Both the position numbers and the translations under genes were made by a program. This document shows positions 1 to 10,211 of a stretch of DNA of 64,000 bases, piece by piece. The notes beneath the pieces were generated by a model. The model had not been told where the DNA came from. It ran no database searches and saw only the letters and a program-made list of their open reading frames with translations. Origin of the DNA: Paenibacillus polymyxa (GTDB taxonomy: Bacteria; Bacillota; Bacilli; Paenibacillales; Paenibacillaceae). The stretch spans positions 1,612,001 through 1,676,000 of the forward strand of contig NZ_CP015423.1 in NCBI RefSeq assembly GCF_001719045.1, in the 5' to 3' direction. Positions within the stretch are counted from its first letter, which is position 1, and every line of letters starts with the position of its first letter.

Positions 1-671
1 ACCGCCACCGTCACGTAGTACATCACATCAGCTCCATTCAGCAATCCTTTGGTGAAACTGTCAAACCGTGCGGTTAGTGAAAAAGGTTCCAGCCATTGCT
101 GCACCGCCGCAGATGCACCCGTCTGTCCACCAAACGAATCCAGCATCCAGAACACAAGTAAAATAATAAAACCGACGACCGACGACATCATCTGATGCTG
201 TGAAAGCGTCGAAGCGAATAAGCCGATCGCCATCATGGCTGCGCCAAGCATAAATAGACCGATCACAGATGTAAATACCAGTGTCCAATCCAGCGACCCA
301 TAAAAGGACATCACGACCGGATACGCTAGACTGCACAGCACTAATATGAGCAACATGCCCAGCGACGCCAAAAATTTACCCACGATCATTTCCGTCACAC
401 TCACAGGGGAGGTAAGCAGCAGTTCATCCGTACCTTGCCTGAATTCCTCCGCAACCAGCCTCATCGTGAGTAATGGGACGACGAACACCAGCATGGACAA
501 GGTGTCACCGAGTACCAGCCGATAGTCCAGAATGCTAGGCTGATACATAACAAAATTTGTATAAAAAAGTAAACCCGTCAGCAGCATGTACACTGCAAGT
601 GCAAAATAGGTCGTTGGTGTCCACAGATAGGCTTGCAGCTCTTTTTGACAGACCGCGAACAAACGCCTCAT
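1..671 (-). CDS. ABC-2 type transporter permease (3' end outside the window)
   Basis: Membrane subunit of an ABC exporter of the GldF/NosY type. About 223 residues are visible; the C-terminus lies beyond base 1. The ATG at 671 overlaps the stop of the upstream ATPase gene as ATGA, so the two are translationally coupled. Residues 21-45 and 55-72 are hydrophobic, and residues 75-91 hold the typical EEFRQGTDELLLTSPVS segment that precedes the next helices in this family. Further hydrophobic stretches follow. The substrate cannot be told from sequence; in relatives such pairs export peptides, lipids or antibiotics. Confidence 0.85.
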   Translation of the reverse strand, partial: MRRLFAVCQKELQAYLWTPTTYFALAVYMLLTGLLFYTNFVMYQPSILDYRLVLGDTLSMLVFVVPLLTMRLVAEEFRQGTDELLLTSPVSVTEMIVGKFLASLGMLLILVLCSLAYPVVMSFYGSLDWTLVFTSVIGLFMLGAAMMAIGLFASTLSQHQMMSSVVGFIILLVFWMLDSFGGQTGASAAVQQWLEPFSLTARFDSFTKGLLNGADVMYYVTVA

Positions 672-1792
672 GACCGATTACCTCCTGTATCCTTATCTTC
701 TTCAGCCTTATCGTCGCCGGATGCAGCATCTCCATGCTCCACCGTGATAGCCGTAGGGGCTGCATTCTCCGAGGAATGTAGATCTTGTACTGCTGGATCG
801 CTGACCTGACTTTCTTCCGTCTCGCGGGTCGTTAACTGCTGGAAGATATTTTCCAAGCTAAGGCTTTCTTTTTTCATCTCCAAAATCGGAAGCTTCGCAT
901 CAGACAGCACATAAAATAGTTCTTCGCGAAAATCCTCACCGGAGGCTCCTGTGAGTAGCAATTCGGTCATATCTGGCTCTGCGGCAGTCAGCTTCGTGTT
1001 CGCTGGAGGCTGCGTGGCCGCCATAGATTCAACCTCTACTTTTCCCCAAGTACGCAGGACATCCAGCACCTGCTCACGCTTCCCTCTGACCTCCACCTTC
1101 ACCTTGAATCCATCTTCCATCGAACCGCCGAGCGCGTCAGGGCGCCCATCCATGACCAGTTTCCCTTCATGAATGATGAGAACACGATTGCACAACGCAT
1201 CCACCTCAGGCAATATATGCGTGCTAAGCAATACCGTATGATTTTCGCCAATTTCCTGAATGAGCTGACGAATCTCCAAAATCTGATTGGGGTCCAAACC
1301 CGAAGTCGGTTCATCCAGTACCAGTAAATCCGGGTTATGAATAATCGCACCTGCCAGTCCCAAGCGCTGTTTATACCCTTTGGACAAACTGCGGACTAAT
1401 TGTTTTTCCCGCCCATTCAGTCCTAGCCTGGACATCATCTCCGAAATACGCAGCTTCTGCTCTCTCGCAGGCACGTCCCGAATACTAGCTACAAACTTCA
1501 AATAGGATCTTACGGACATATCCTCATACAAAGGGGGAGTCTCCGGCAGATAACCGATTTTGGAACGGGCCTGTCTGCCCTTATCCTGAATCGGGATACC
1601 ATCAATCGTAATCACTCCCTCGTTGGGTTGAAGATACCCTGTAATCATGCGCATCGTCGTCGTTTTACCCGCACCATTCGGCCCCAGGAAACCAACAATT
1701 TCACCGCGCTGCATTTCAAAATCCAGCTTATGTACACCCCGGTTGCCCTCATACCACTTGCTCACCTGCTGCACTTTGAGCACATGTTCCAC
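668..1792 (-). CDS. ABC transporter ATP-binding protein (GldA/CcmA-like)
   Basis: Cytoplasmic ATPase of the exporter whose permease follows directly. Seen: Walker A GPNGAGKTT at residues 37-45, signature LSKGY at 136-140, Walker B LLVLDEP at 156-162, and the switch histidine STH near 192. The core ends near residue 320. A further 50 or so residues are rich in Glu, Asp, Ser and Ala and look disordered, which is longer than usual for the family. A poorly conserved insert around residues 225-285 is rich in Ala/Thr. Good match to bacitracin/gliding-type ABC ATPases; the substrate is unknown. Confidence 0.9.
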   Translation of the reverse strand: MEHVLKVQQVSKWYEGNRGVHKLDFEMQRGEIVGFLGPNGAGKTTTMRMITGYLQPNEGVITIDGIPIQDKGRQARSKIGYLPETPPLYEDMSVRSYLKFVASIRDVPAREQKLRISEMMSRLGLNGREKQLVRSLSKGYKQRLGLAGAIIHNPDLLVLDEPTSGLDPNQILEIRQLIQEIGENHTVLLSTHILPEVDALCNRVLIIHEGKLVMDGRPDALGGSMEDGFKVKVEVRGKREQVLDVLRTWGKVEVESMAATQPPANTKLTAAEPDMTELLLTGASGEDFREELFYVLSDAKLPILEMKKESLSLENIFQQLTTRETEESQVSDPAVQDLHSSENAAPTAITVEHGDAASGDDKAEEDKDTGGNRS

Positions 1793-1916
1793 CCTTTCCT
1801 TTATCGTAATCTTCTCCCTGCTGCTCCCCTACTTCCCTCCCACCTAAAATGTTGCATCAGTAGTGGGTAGCAGCGGAGCGGAGGATTTGGAGCTGGAGAA
1901 GCGCCAGCGTTCGCCT

Positions 1917-1975
1917 TTGCCTTGGGATTTTTACCTCTACATATCTTACTTAATCACAGAAAAATCCCACGGCAA
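1917..1975. repeat. Imperfect inverted repeat, 16-bp arms
   Basis: Arms at 1917-1932 (TTGCCTTGGGATTTTT) and 1960-1975 (its complement with one mismatch) are separated by 27 bases; weaker pairing continues outward. Two direct copies of GCGGAGCGG flank it at 1873 and 2001. It lies between divergent genes, so a terminator role is unlikely. It may be a dispersed palindromic element of the genome, which a self-search would show. Confidence 0.5.
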
Positions 1976-2072
1976 CAGCGATCGGAAGACCAAAGCCTTC
2001 GCGGAGCGGTCTCCTCGCACCTTATGCTACACTTTTAAATTCTAATAATAATCCCCCACATATAACTCCAGC

Positions 2073-2101
2073 TTAACGTCACTTAAATAGAAGCTTAAAA
2101 T
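2073..2101 (+). promoter_or_regulatory. Candidate sigma-A promoter of the collagen-like gene
   Basis: TTAACG at 2073-2078 and TAAAAT at 2096-2101 with a 17-base spacer (4/6 and 5/6 matches). This would leave a leader of about 115 nt. No clear sigma-K or sigma-E match was found here, although a spore-surface role for the gene would predict one. Confidence 0.35.
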
Positions 2102-2202
2102 AATGTGTCTGAAATGTGAACACAAAATTACACATCTACCCTCAGAAACTTGTACGGTTCGCTAAGGTATGGATTCGCATCTACTATCATTACAACGTGT
2201 GA

Positions 2203-3567
<1,365 letters not shown>

Positions 3568-3653
3568 CCTCCTTTTCTACCACATCATGTTTAAGCGATG
3601 TACCATACCTTATCGACAAAGCCGCACAGCATGTTAAAAGCTTTATTATCCTT

Positions 3654-3677
3654 GCCCTGCCGCGATTGTGGCAGGGC
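3654..3677 (+). terminator. Hairpin after the collagen-like gene
   Basis: GCCCTGCC and GGCAGGGC form a perfect 8-bp stem with an 8-base loop, followed by TTCTATAAAT. The tail is only moderately T-rich, so some read-through into the glycosyltransferase genes is possible. Confidence 0.55.
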
Positions 3678-3758
3678 TTCTATAAATCAGACCTCTTTTA
3701 AATCCAACTTTATGTTTGACCTGAACCCTTAGATGGTTCCCAAAGGAGTGATGCTCAA

Positions 3759-4850
3759 TTGATCAGTATCAGCCTGTGCATGATCGTCAAAAATGATCAA
3801 AATACGATTGGCCGTTGCCTGGAATCGGTCCATCCTATTGTGGATGAAATCAACATCGTGGACACAGGTTCACAGGATCGGACCATTGACATATGTCGCA
3901 ACTTTACAGATCGAATTTTTCCATTTGAATGGGTAGATCATTTTGCCCTTGCACGTAACTATTCGTTTGAGCAAGCTACGCAGGAGTACATTCTCTGGCT
4001 TGATGCCGATGATATTTTGAAGGAGCAGGATGCCGTCAAGCTGCTTGAGCTGAAGCAAACCCTTGATTCCTCAGCCGTACCAACCGTCGATTCCGTGTCT
4101 ATGAATTATCATTATGGCTTTGATGATCATGGCAATGTCACCCTACATTTTCGCCGAAACCGCTTGATCAGAAGGTCAGCCGGATTCCGTTGGCACGGAG
4201 CCGTGCATGAGTACCTCGCCGTAGACGGGAATATTCAACATGCCGATATCGCCATAACACACACCAGAACACATACAGTCTCTCCAGGAAGAAATCTGCG
4301 AATTTATGAGAAGTTGCTCGCCCAAGGTCATGCCTTCTCTCCTCGTGACCTCTACTATTACGCTAACGAGTTAAGAGATAATGAAAGATATGAGCAGGCC
4401 GTGCAGGCTTACCAGAATTTTCTGGATACCGGGCAGTGCTGGGTAGAGGATGCGATTAGTGCATGTAGCAAAATGGCCGACTGTCTGCAAAAACTTGGCA
4501 AGCTGGAGCAAAGTATTACCGCGGCTCTCCATAGTTTGACCTTCGATACGCCCAGGGCAGATCTATGCTGTCGGATAGGTCATTATTTTTTGCATAAAAA
4601 TGAGATCTCCAAAGCTATTTATTGGTACGACATAGCTACCACTCTAAATCCTCCCGACACGATGGGCCCGGTGCAGGACGCGTACCAAACGTGGTTTCCT
4701 CATATCCAGCTATGCATTTGCCATTTTCGAATGAAGGATTACACACGTGCGAATTGGCACAACGAACAAGCTGCAATGTACGTTCCCAACGACCCGCATG
4801 TCCTGCATAATCGGCAATTTTTCAGCTCAATCCTGAATCCTCCCCAATAG
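3759..4850 (+). CDS. Glycosyltransferase family 2 with TPR-like C-terminus
   Basis: 363 residues. Residues 1-110 are a GT-A fold: MISISLCMIVKND start, DTGSQD at 35-40 (nucleotide binding) and LDADD at 81-85 (metal-binding DXD). The C-terminal half (about 190-350) consists of helical TPR-like repeats with patterns such as YANELRDNERYEQAVQAY. This layout occurs in peptide/protein glycosyltransferases of Firmicutes. The start is TTG with AAAGGAG ten bases upstream; the nearer ATG at 3751 is out of frame and stops after three codons. First of three transferases after the collagen-like gene, so its threonines are a likely target. Confidence 0.85.
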   Translation: MISISLCMIVKNDQNTIGRCLESVHPIVDEINIVDTGSQDRTIDICRNFTDRIFPFEWVDHFALARNYSFEQATQEYILWLDADDILKEQDAVKLLELKQTLDSSAVPTVDSVSMNYHYGFDDHGNVTLHFRRNRLIRRSAGFRWHGAVHEYLAVDGNIQHADIAITHTRTHTVSPGRNLRIYEKLLAQGHAFSPRDLYYYANELRDNERYEQAVQAYQNFLDTGQCWVEDAISACSKMADCLQKLGKLEQSITAALHSLTFDTPRADLCCRIGHYFLHKNEISKAIYWYDIATTLNPPDTMGPVQDAYQTWFPHIQLCICHFRMKDYTRANWHNEQAAMYVPNDPHVLHNRQFFSSILNPPQ

Positions 4851-4908
4851 AGATGTCTCCCATACTCACCCCTCAATCTTTAAGTAAGTCAAAGGAGGAG
4901 CAAGCGGA

Positions 4909-6003
4909 ATGCAACAATCGAATCGGTACAAGATAGCTGTCTATGCCATTAGCAAAAATGAAGCCCGATTCGCCAAACGCTGGATGCACACCATGCGTGA
5001 AGCCGATGTTGTCATTGTAGCGGACACCGGCTCTACAGACGATACTGTTTCCCTGCTACGCGAAGCGGGTGCAGAGGTGCATCGTATCGAGGTAAATCCT
5101 TGGCGTTTTGACAAGGCTCGCAATGAGTCCCTGCGGCTGGTCCCTGACGATATAGATATTTGTGTCTGTACGGATCTGGACGAAGTCTGGGAGGAAGGTT
5201 GGCGGTCGCGGCTGGAACGTAACTGGAAGGAAGGAACTACCCGGATGCTATATGCCTTTACGCATGGACAGCCTGGGCAAGATACCGTTTATACATGGTT
5301 CTGGAAAGAAAAAATACACACTCGTCACGGTTACCGCTGGGTACGCCCGGTTCACGAGGTGCTTGAATATATCGGGGAGGGTGAAGAACGTAGCATTCGA
5401 TCCGATCAGCTCCGCTTGTATCATGATCCCGATCCGCACAAATCCCGCAGCCAATACCTTCCGCTGCTGGAGCAGTCTGTGCGCGAGTTTCCCGAGGATG
5501 ACCGCAACATGCATTACTTGGGGCGAGAATATATGTATCATGGCCGCTGGGATGAGTGCATTACTACATTGCAACAACATCTTGCCATGCCGCAGGCACG
5601 CTGGGCAGATGAACGCAGCGCTTCGATGCGCTTTATTTCTAGAGCCTATAAAGCAAGTGAACAATGGCAGGAGGCAACACGTTGGTTATACCGGGCTATT
5701 GCGGAAGCGCCGTATTTACGTGAACCTTACACGGAAATGGCTCAGCTGGCTTATCATACACGGAACTGGTCCGCCGTCTATCATATGGTTGAAGAAGCGT
5801 TGCGTATTTCAACACGACCCGATACGTACATGCAAGAAGATTTTTGCTGGGACGCCACACTGTATGATCTTGGTGCCCTCGCTTGCTACGAGTTAGGCCT
5901 TTTACACAAAGCTTGTGAATTTGCGAGAGAAGCAACAGAGCGCTCCCCGGACGATTCTCGCCTTAGCCATAATTATGCGCTAATTCAATCTAGGCTTCCA
6001 TAG
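4909..6003 (+). CDS. Glycosyltransferase family 2 with TPR-like C-terminus
   Basis: 364 residues, same design as its upstream neighbour but only distantly similar. The GT-A domain has DTGSTD at 39-44 and CTDLDEVW at 87-94, where the acidic cluster serves as the DXD. A helical repeat region follows from about residue 190 (DRNMHYLGREYMYHGRWDECI and similar). ATG start with AAGGAGG upstream. Probably acts in the same cytoplasmic decoration pathway as the flanking transferases, adding a different sugar. Donor and acceptor are unknown. Confidence 0.85.
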   Translation: MQQSNRYKIAVYAISKNEARFAKRWMHTMREADVVIVADTGSTDDTVSLLREAGAEVHRIEVNPWRFDKARNESLRLVPDDIDICVCTDLDEVWEEGWRSRLERNWKEGTTRMLYAFTHGQPGQDTVYTWFWKEKIHTRHGYRWVRPVHEVLEYIGEGEERSIRSDQLRLYHDPDPHKSRSQYLPLLEQSVREFPEDDRNMHYLGREYMYHGRWDECITTLQQHLAMPQARWADERSASMRFISRAYKASEQWQEATRWLYRAIAEAPYLREPYTEMAQLAYHTRNWSAVYHMVEEALRISTRPDTYMQEDFCWDATLYDLGALACYELGLLHKACEFAREATERSPDDSRLSHNYALIQSRLP

Positions 6004-6054
6004 AAACCCACACCCCGTTCTGTTAGTTGAATAACTTGGTATAGGAGCTTTTGA

Positions 6055-7149
6055 TTGGCAAAGGAGGTTATTGAGATCAAAGTTCTATTTACTTTTTATA
6101 TACCGAGCGGCGGCGTAGAAACCTTGAACCGCCAACGCTGTAAAGTGCTCATGCAGGACGGGATTGAATGTCATCTTCTCTATTATCAGCAAGGTACAGG
6201 GATGCAAAACCTGAACGGCGATATTCCTGTATTCATGACTTCCTCTGAAGAAGAAATTCGAATGCTGGTAATGACTAACCGCTATGATGCAATTATCGTC
6301 TCATCGGATTATCCTATGCTCCCCAGACTGCGAATGTTGGGCTATCAGGGGGTATTAATCTATGAATCGCAGGGCTTTGGTTCTCACGAAGAGGCTGCTT
6401 GGGTGGTCGCGGATGCAGTTCCGTATCTTCAGAGACATGCCAACGCGGTGCTCTTGCCCAATACAACTCATCTGGTGCAGCTATTTACCGACATGTGTCC
6501 ATGGCTTAATCGTTATGTATTTCCAAACGTACTGGATACCAGCGTATTTAATTATGTACCTAACACTCCTCCGATCAATCCGATTATTGCCTGGGTTGGG
6601 CGGTTGGAGCCCAACAAGAACTGGAGGCATTTTGTCGACATTTCTTACTGGATGCTGCAAAACCGAGCGGATCTTCGAATCTGGATGTTTTATGATGACA
6701 CCTTGTCTCAACCGGAGGATAAAATACAATTCGAGAACATGCTTGCTCAGCTTGGTATGTCCTCCCTTATCGAGCGTTTTAAAAGCGTCCCTCATGCCCA
6801 AATGCCCCTGTACTACTCCATGATTGGCGACTCAGGCGGCTACCTGCTATCGACCTCGCTGGTAGAGGGCTTCGGCTATGCGGTTGCTGAGGCGATGGCC
6901 TGTCGTTGCCCGGTATTAAGCTCTGATTCAGACGGAGTACGAGCATTCATTGACCACAACGAAACAGGTAAATTTTATCAGCAGGGAGACATCTTGCAGG
7001 CGATACTGCAAGGACTAGACCTGATGAACAACGTACCTCAACGCGAATCTATCCGCAGGAAAGGGCTGGAGCGAATCGTTAGTCTGTTGGCACCGGATAA
7101 ATATGTGCGCTCCTTCCGGCAGATGATGAACACGCTGGGTGTGAGGTAA
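6055..7149 (+). CDS. Glycosyltransferase family 4 (GT-B)
   Basis: 364 residues with a GT-B fold. The N-terminal domain starts KVLFTFYIPSGGVETLNRQR; the C-terminal domain has IIAWVGRLEPNKNW and the donor-site motif SLVEGFGYAVAEAMACRCPV (the E-x7-E region). Last gene of the collagen/glycosyltransferase group. The start is uncertain: TTG at 6055 has AGGAG seven bases upstream, but a stronger AAAGGAGG at 6060-6067 would fit a start eight bases further at ATC (6076), giving the family-typical beginning KVLFTF. A bidirectional terminator follows at 7159. Confidence 0.85.
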   Translation: MAKEVIEIKVLFTFYIPSGGVETLNRQRCKVLMQDGIECHLLYYQQGTGMQNLNGDIPVFMTSSEEEIRMLVMTNRYDAIIVSSDYPMLPRLRMLGYQGVLIYESQGFGSHEEAAWVVADAVPYLQRHANAVLLPNTTHLVQLFTDMCPWLNRYVFPNVLDTSVFNYVPNTPPINPIIAWVGRLEPNKNWRHFVDISYWMLQNRADLRIWMFYDDTLSQPEDKIQFENMLAQLGMSSLIERFKSVPHAQMPLYYSMIGDSGGYLLSTSLVEGFGYAVAEAMACRCPVLSSDSDGVRAFIDHNETGKFYQQGDILQAILQGLDLMNNVPQRESIRRKGLERIVSLLAPDKYVRSFRQMMNTLGVR

Positions 7150-7158
7150 CTAAAAAAC

Positions 7159-7199
7159 AGCTGACGACAACCCTTTTTATATACGGGCCATCGTCAGCT
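7159..7199. terminator. Bidirectional terminator between converging operons
   Basis: AGCTGACGA (7159-7167) pairs with TCGTCAGCT (7191-7199), with A-rich sequence before it and TTTAAC after it. It separates the plus-strand glycosyltransferase group from the 3' end of the minus-strand PTS operon. Confidence 0.7.
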
Positions 7200-7232
7200 T
7201 TAACTTGCCTTTTTATTATGGAATATTGTAAT

Positions 7233-7717
7233 CTATCTAATCTTTAGTAAGCGGTCTCCTGCATGAATATCCTTGGAGCCTTCAACTAAGATATCCGTGT
7301 ACACGGCTGTATTGGTTACAATGACGGATGTGGTAATATCATATCCTTCATCCCCTATAGCTTTGGGATCGAATTCAACCAGCTTGTCCCCTTTTTGAAT
7401 CGTATCCCCTTCAGACACAAAGGAAGTGAAATGTTTTCCTTTCAAGCTGACCGTATTAATCCCAATGTGAATGAGCAGTTCAACTCCATCCTCAGAAATA
7501 AGACCGATGGCATGCTTGGTTTTGAAAACGGTAACAACAGTTCCGTTAAATGGTGCATAGGCTACTCCTTCTTTCGGAATAATTGCGGCCCCCTGGCCCA
7601 TCGCACCGCTGGAAAAAGCTTCATCTTTTACTGTGGTTAAAGGAATCAATTCACCGTGTAGAGGACTGAATACCGCTTTTTCTTCTTCTTTGTTTTCATC
7701 TGCAATTTTAATCTCAA
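7233..7717 (-). CDS. PTS EIIA-Glc-type domain, detached from IIBC by a frameshift
   Basis: Phosphoryl-transfer domain of a beta-glucoside PTS enzyme. The domain holds GELIPLTTVKDEAFSSGAMG, then ELLIHIGINTVSLKG with the phosphorylated histidine in HIGI. The frame is homologous to the family well upstream of any start: it reads VEIKIADENKEEEKAVFSPL before GELIPL, where the family has its IIC-IIA linker. The IIBC gene covers the same bases in another frame. No usable start or ribosome-binding site exists, so this is the 3' piece of a broken IIBCA gene (or one read by -1 frameshifting) rather than a free IIA. The exact left boundary lies at the shift point near 7718. Confidence 0.8.
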
Positions 7718-9088
7718 CGCAGGTTTTGCATTTTTATAACCGAAAAGATAGGTCAAAATAAAAGCGACTACAAAAGCTACTACCAAAGATATAATAAAGC
7801 CGATGAAGCCTGCATCCATGCCTTTTGGATTAATGAATAGAGGTATACCAAAAATGCCGCCTGAGGCAAATCCATATGCCGTTGAGCCGAGTAAGCCTGC
7901 AGCAGCTCCTCCTATACCTCCAGCGATCGAGGCTAAAATAAACGGTTTTTTGGCGGGTAAAGTAACCCCGTAAATAGCTGGTTCAGTAACCCCCATCAAA
8001 CCCGCAATTGTGGCAGAAGTGGCGATAGGTTTTAATTTAGGGTCCCGTGATTTCAAAGCGATGGCAAAAGCCGCACCTGTTTGCGCAAAAGTCGTACAGA
8101 AGAGCATACCGTTAATCGGATCAAACCCGTTTGTAACTACATTATTCAGGAGAATTGGAATGAATGCCCAATGCAGACCAAAGATAATAATGCCCTGCCA
8201 GAACCCGGCCAGAACGAGGCCAGCTACAGCCGGACTTAACTGGTAAATCCACATAGAGACTTCGGCTAACCCATCGCTGACTATAGTTGCTATCGGTCCG
8301 ACAACCAGAAAAACAAGCGGTGATATGATGACCAAGGTCAGAAAAGGCACCATGAACATTTTAATGGAAGCAGGTGCATACTTACTTATCATTTTTTCGA
8401 CCTTAGCTGCCAAGAACGCTCCAATAATGATAGGTATAACAGAAGAAGTATAATTAATCAGAACAACAGGTATGGTCAAAAAAGACAGCGCCGTTTTATC
8501 CGTAAAGGCGGAAGTAATGGTCGGGTACACCATCGCTGCTCCCAAAACGGCAGACAGATACGGGTTTCCTCCAAATTTTTTACCTGCTGAAAACCCTAGA
8601 ATAACCGGAAAGAAATAAAACATTGCGTCTGCTGTCGCATATAAAATTTTATACGTGCCCATCTGATCAGTCATCCAGCCTAGGGATGTGCATAAGGCCA
8701 ATAGTCCTTTTAGAATCCCCACAGCAGCGAGCACACCTACAACGGGCATAAACACACCTGAAATTACATCGACAAATCGGCTGAATAGGCTCGCTTTTTC
8801 ATTCTTTTGATCCTCTTCAACCATCTGATCTCCATGCTTTACTCCCATTGTATCCAAAAGAGCTTCATAAACTTTGGGAACCTCATTCCCGATGACCACC
8901 TGAAATTGGCCACCACTTTCCACGACGGTAATGACACCGTCAATCTGCTTGATCTTTTCTTTATCTGGCAATTGATTATCCTTCAGTTTAAATCTTAATC
9001 GAGTGACACAGTGAATGACACTGTTCACATTTTCATTTCCGCCCACGGCACTCCATACTTCTTTGGCTGTTTTTTTATGATCCATCAT
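7646..9088 (-). CDS. PTS beta-glucoside-type IIBC component (frameshifted IIBCA)
   Basis: Membrane permease and IIB domain of a BglP/BglF-like PTS. The IIB domain (1-90) carries HCVTRLRFKLKD with the phosphocysteine. The IIC domain follows with about ten membrane segments and GVTEPAIYGVTLP, typical of glucoside PTS. The last 20 or so residues (LRLKLQMKTKKKKK onward) are out of frame relative to the family; the true linker and IIA continue in the -1 frame. The ATG at 9088 or 9085 is preferred over GTG at 9094, because GGAG lies five to eight bases ahead. Third in an operon with EutH-type, oxidoreductase and hydrolase genes. Confidence 0.85.
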   Translation of the reverse strand: MMDHKKTAKEVWSAVGGNENVNSVIHCVTRLRFKLKDNQLPDKEKIKQIDGVITVVESGGQFQVVIGNEVPKVYEALLDTMGVKHGDQMVEEDQKNEKASLFSRFVDVISGVFMPVVGVLAAVGILKGLLALCTSLGWMTDQMGTYKILYATADAMFYFFPVILGFSAGKKFGGNPYLSAVLGAAMVYPTITSAFTDKTALSFLTIPVVLINYTSSVIPIIIGAFLAAKVEKMISKYAPASIKMFMVPFLTLVIISPLVFLVVGPIATIVSDGLAEVSMWIYQLSPAVAGLVLAGFWQGIIIFGLHWAFIPILLNNVVTNGFDPINGMLFCTTFAQTGAAFAIALKSRDPKLKPIATSATIAGLMGVTEPAIYGVTLPAKKPFILASIAGGIGGAAAGLLGSTAYGFASGGIFGIPLFINPKGMDAGFIGFIISLVVAFVVAFILTYLFGYKNAKPALRLKLQMKTKKKKKRYSVLYTVN

Positions 9089-9090
9089 GT

Positions 9091-10200
9091 TCACTCCTTC
9101 TTGGATGCGCTTTCTATTTTTCTATTCGTAGTAGTCGGATGTGCAATAACTGCGACAATTACGGCACTGATTCCGCCTGCAAGTTTACCCACGATCATGG
9201 CAATCACCATATTCTTGTCCATTCCTGCTACAAAGCCAAGATGTCCCCCCAGAACGAAAGATCCACTGACAGCAAAAGCAATACTAATCACTTTGCCTCT
9301 GGGCTCCATCTCTTTGACTAAAGTGAACGTAGGAATATTATGAGCAAGACTAGCTACCAGACCCGCAGTAGCCGATGGATCTATGTTTAGCAAACGTCCT
9401 GCCCGTTGAAGCGGATTTTTAAATATTTTTGTAATCCAAGCAACCAACGGAAACGCACCAGCCAATACAATAGCAATCGTTCCAACCGTTTGCACACCGA
9501 CAGACAACGGAGCCATATTGGGAATGATCACAAATCCAGTTAAGGTTTCGACCCCAATCGCTGCCAAACCGACAAGGGATAGAAGCCTAATGCCGTTACC
9601 AAACCACTTGAACAATCGGATCGTAAGCTCCGTAAATAGACGTAAACCCAGCATAATGATTATTGAAAGGAGCATGGGAATAATCAGATTTTTTAAAATC
9701 ATCATCACGTCAAATCCGGCGGTCATTCCCCCTATGAAACAGCCAACGGGAATTGTACTGATACCGATCAAGATTCCTTTTGCAATATATGGATGATCCT
9801 CTTTTCCCAAAATGCCGAGGGCAACCGGAATCGTAAATACGAGCGTTGGGCCAAACATGGTCCCTAGAAAAACCCAGGAAAATAAACCCGCTTGCTGGCT
9901 GTGCGCCATTTCTGCCGCAAGCGCGTATCCTCCCATATCTACCGCCAATATCGTATTGGCAAAGGATGCCGGATCGGCACCCATTGCCACATATAATGGT
10001 GAAACAATAGGAATCAACCATGAGGCGAGTACAGGAGCCAAGGAAACAATTCCTATCATGACCAGAGCAAGAGAACCCATGGTCATGAGCCCATTGTTGA
10101 AGGCTTGTCCCAACCCCCAGCGATTTCCCAAACATTGATCCAATGCACCCAGCACTAAAAAAAGAGCGATAACATACATCACAATATCGTTAATGGACAT
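9091..10200 (-). CDS. eutH: EutH-family transporter (ethanolamine utilization protein EutH)
   Basis: 369 residues, about ten membrane segments. It starts MSINDIVMYVIALFLVLGALD and contains AVDMGGYALAAEMA and ATAGLVASLAHNIPTF, all typical of EutH. The known family member facilitates ethanolamine entry. Here there is no eutABCDEL, no microcompartment gene and no ethanolamine ammonia lyase nearby. Instead it sits 11 bases after an oxidoreductase gene and just before a beta-glucoside PTS. Its substrate may therefore differ, or the operon may process an ethanolamine- or amine-bearing glycoside; this is speculation. Confidence 0.8.
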   Translation of the reverse strand: MSINDIVMYVIALFLVLGALDQCLGNRWGLGQAFNNGLMTMGSLALVMIGIVSLAPVLASWLIPIVSPLYVAMGADPASFANTILAVDMGGYALAAEMAHSQQAGLFSWVFLGTMFGPTLVFTIPVALGILGKEDHPYIAKGILIGISTIPVGCFIGGMTAGFDVMMILKNLIIPMLLSIIIMLGLRLFTELTIRLFKWFGNGIRLLSLVGLAAIGVETLTGFVIIPNMAPLSVGVQTVGTIAIVLAGAFPLVAWITKIFKNPLQRAGRLLNIDPSATAGLVASLAHNIPTFTLVKEMEPRGKVISIAFAVSGSFVLGGHLGFVAGMDKNMVIAMIVGKLAGGISAVIVAVIAHPTTTNRKIESASKKE

Positions 10201-10211
10201 CCTGTTGCCTC

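Noticed and set aside
1863..2045. 60-codon frame in the divergent region
   Set aside because: No ribosome-binding site and unlike any protein I recognise; it overlaps the inverted repeat.
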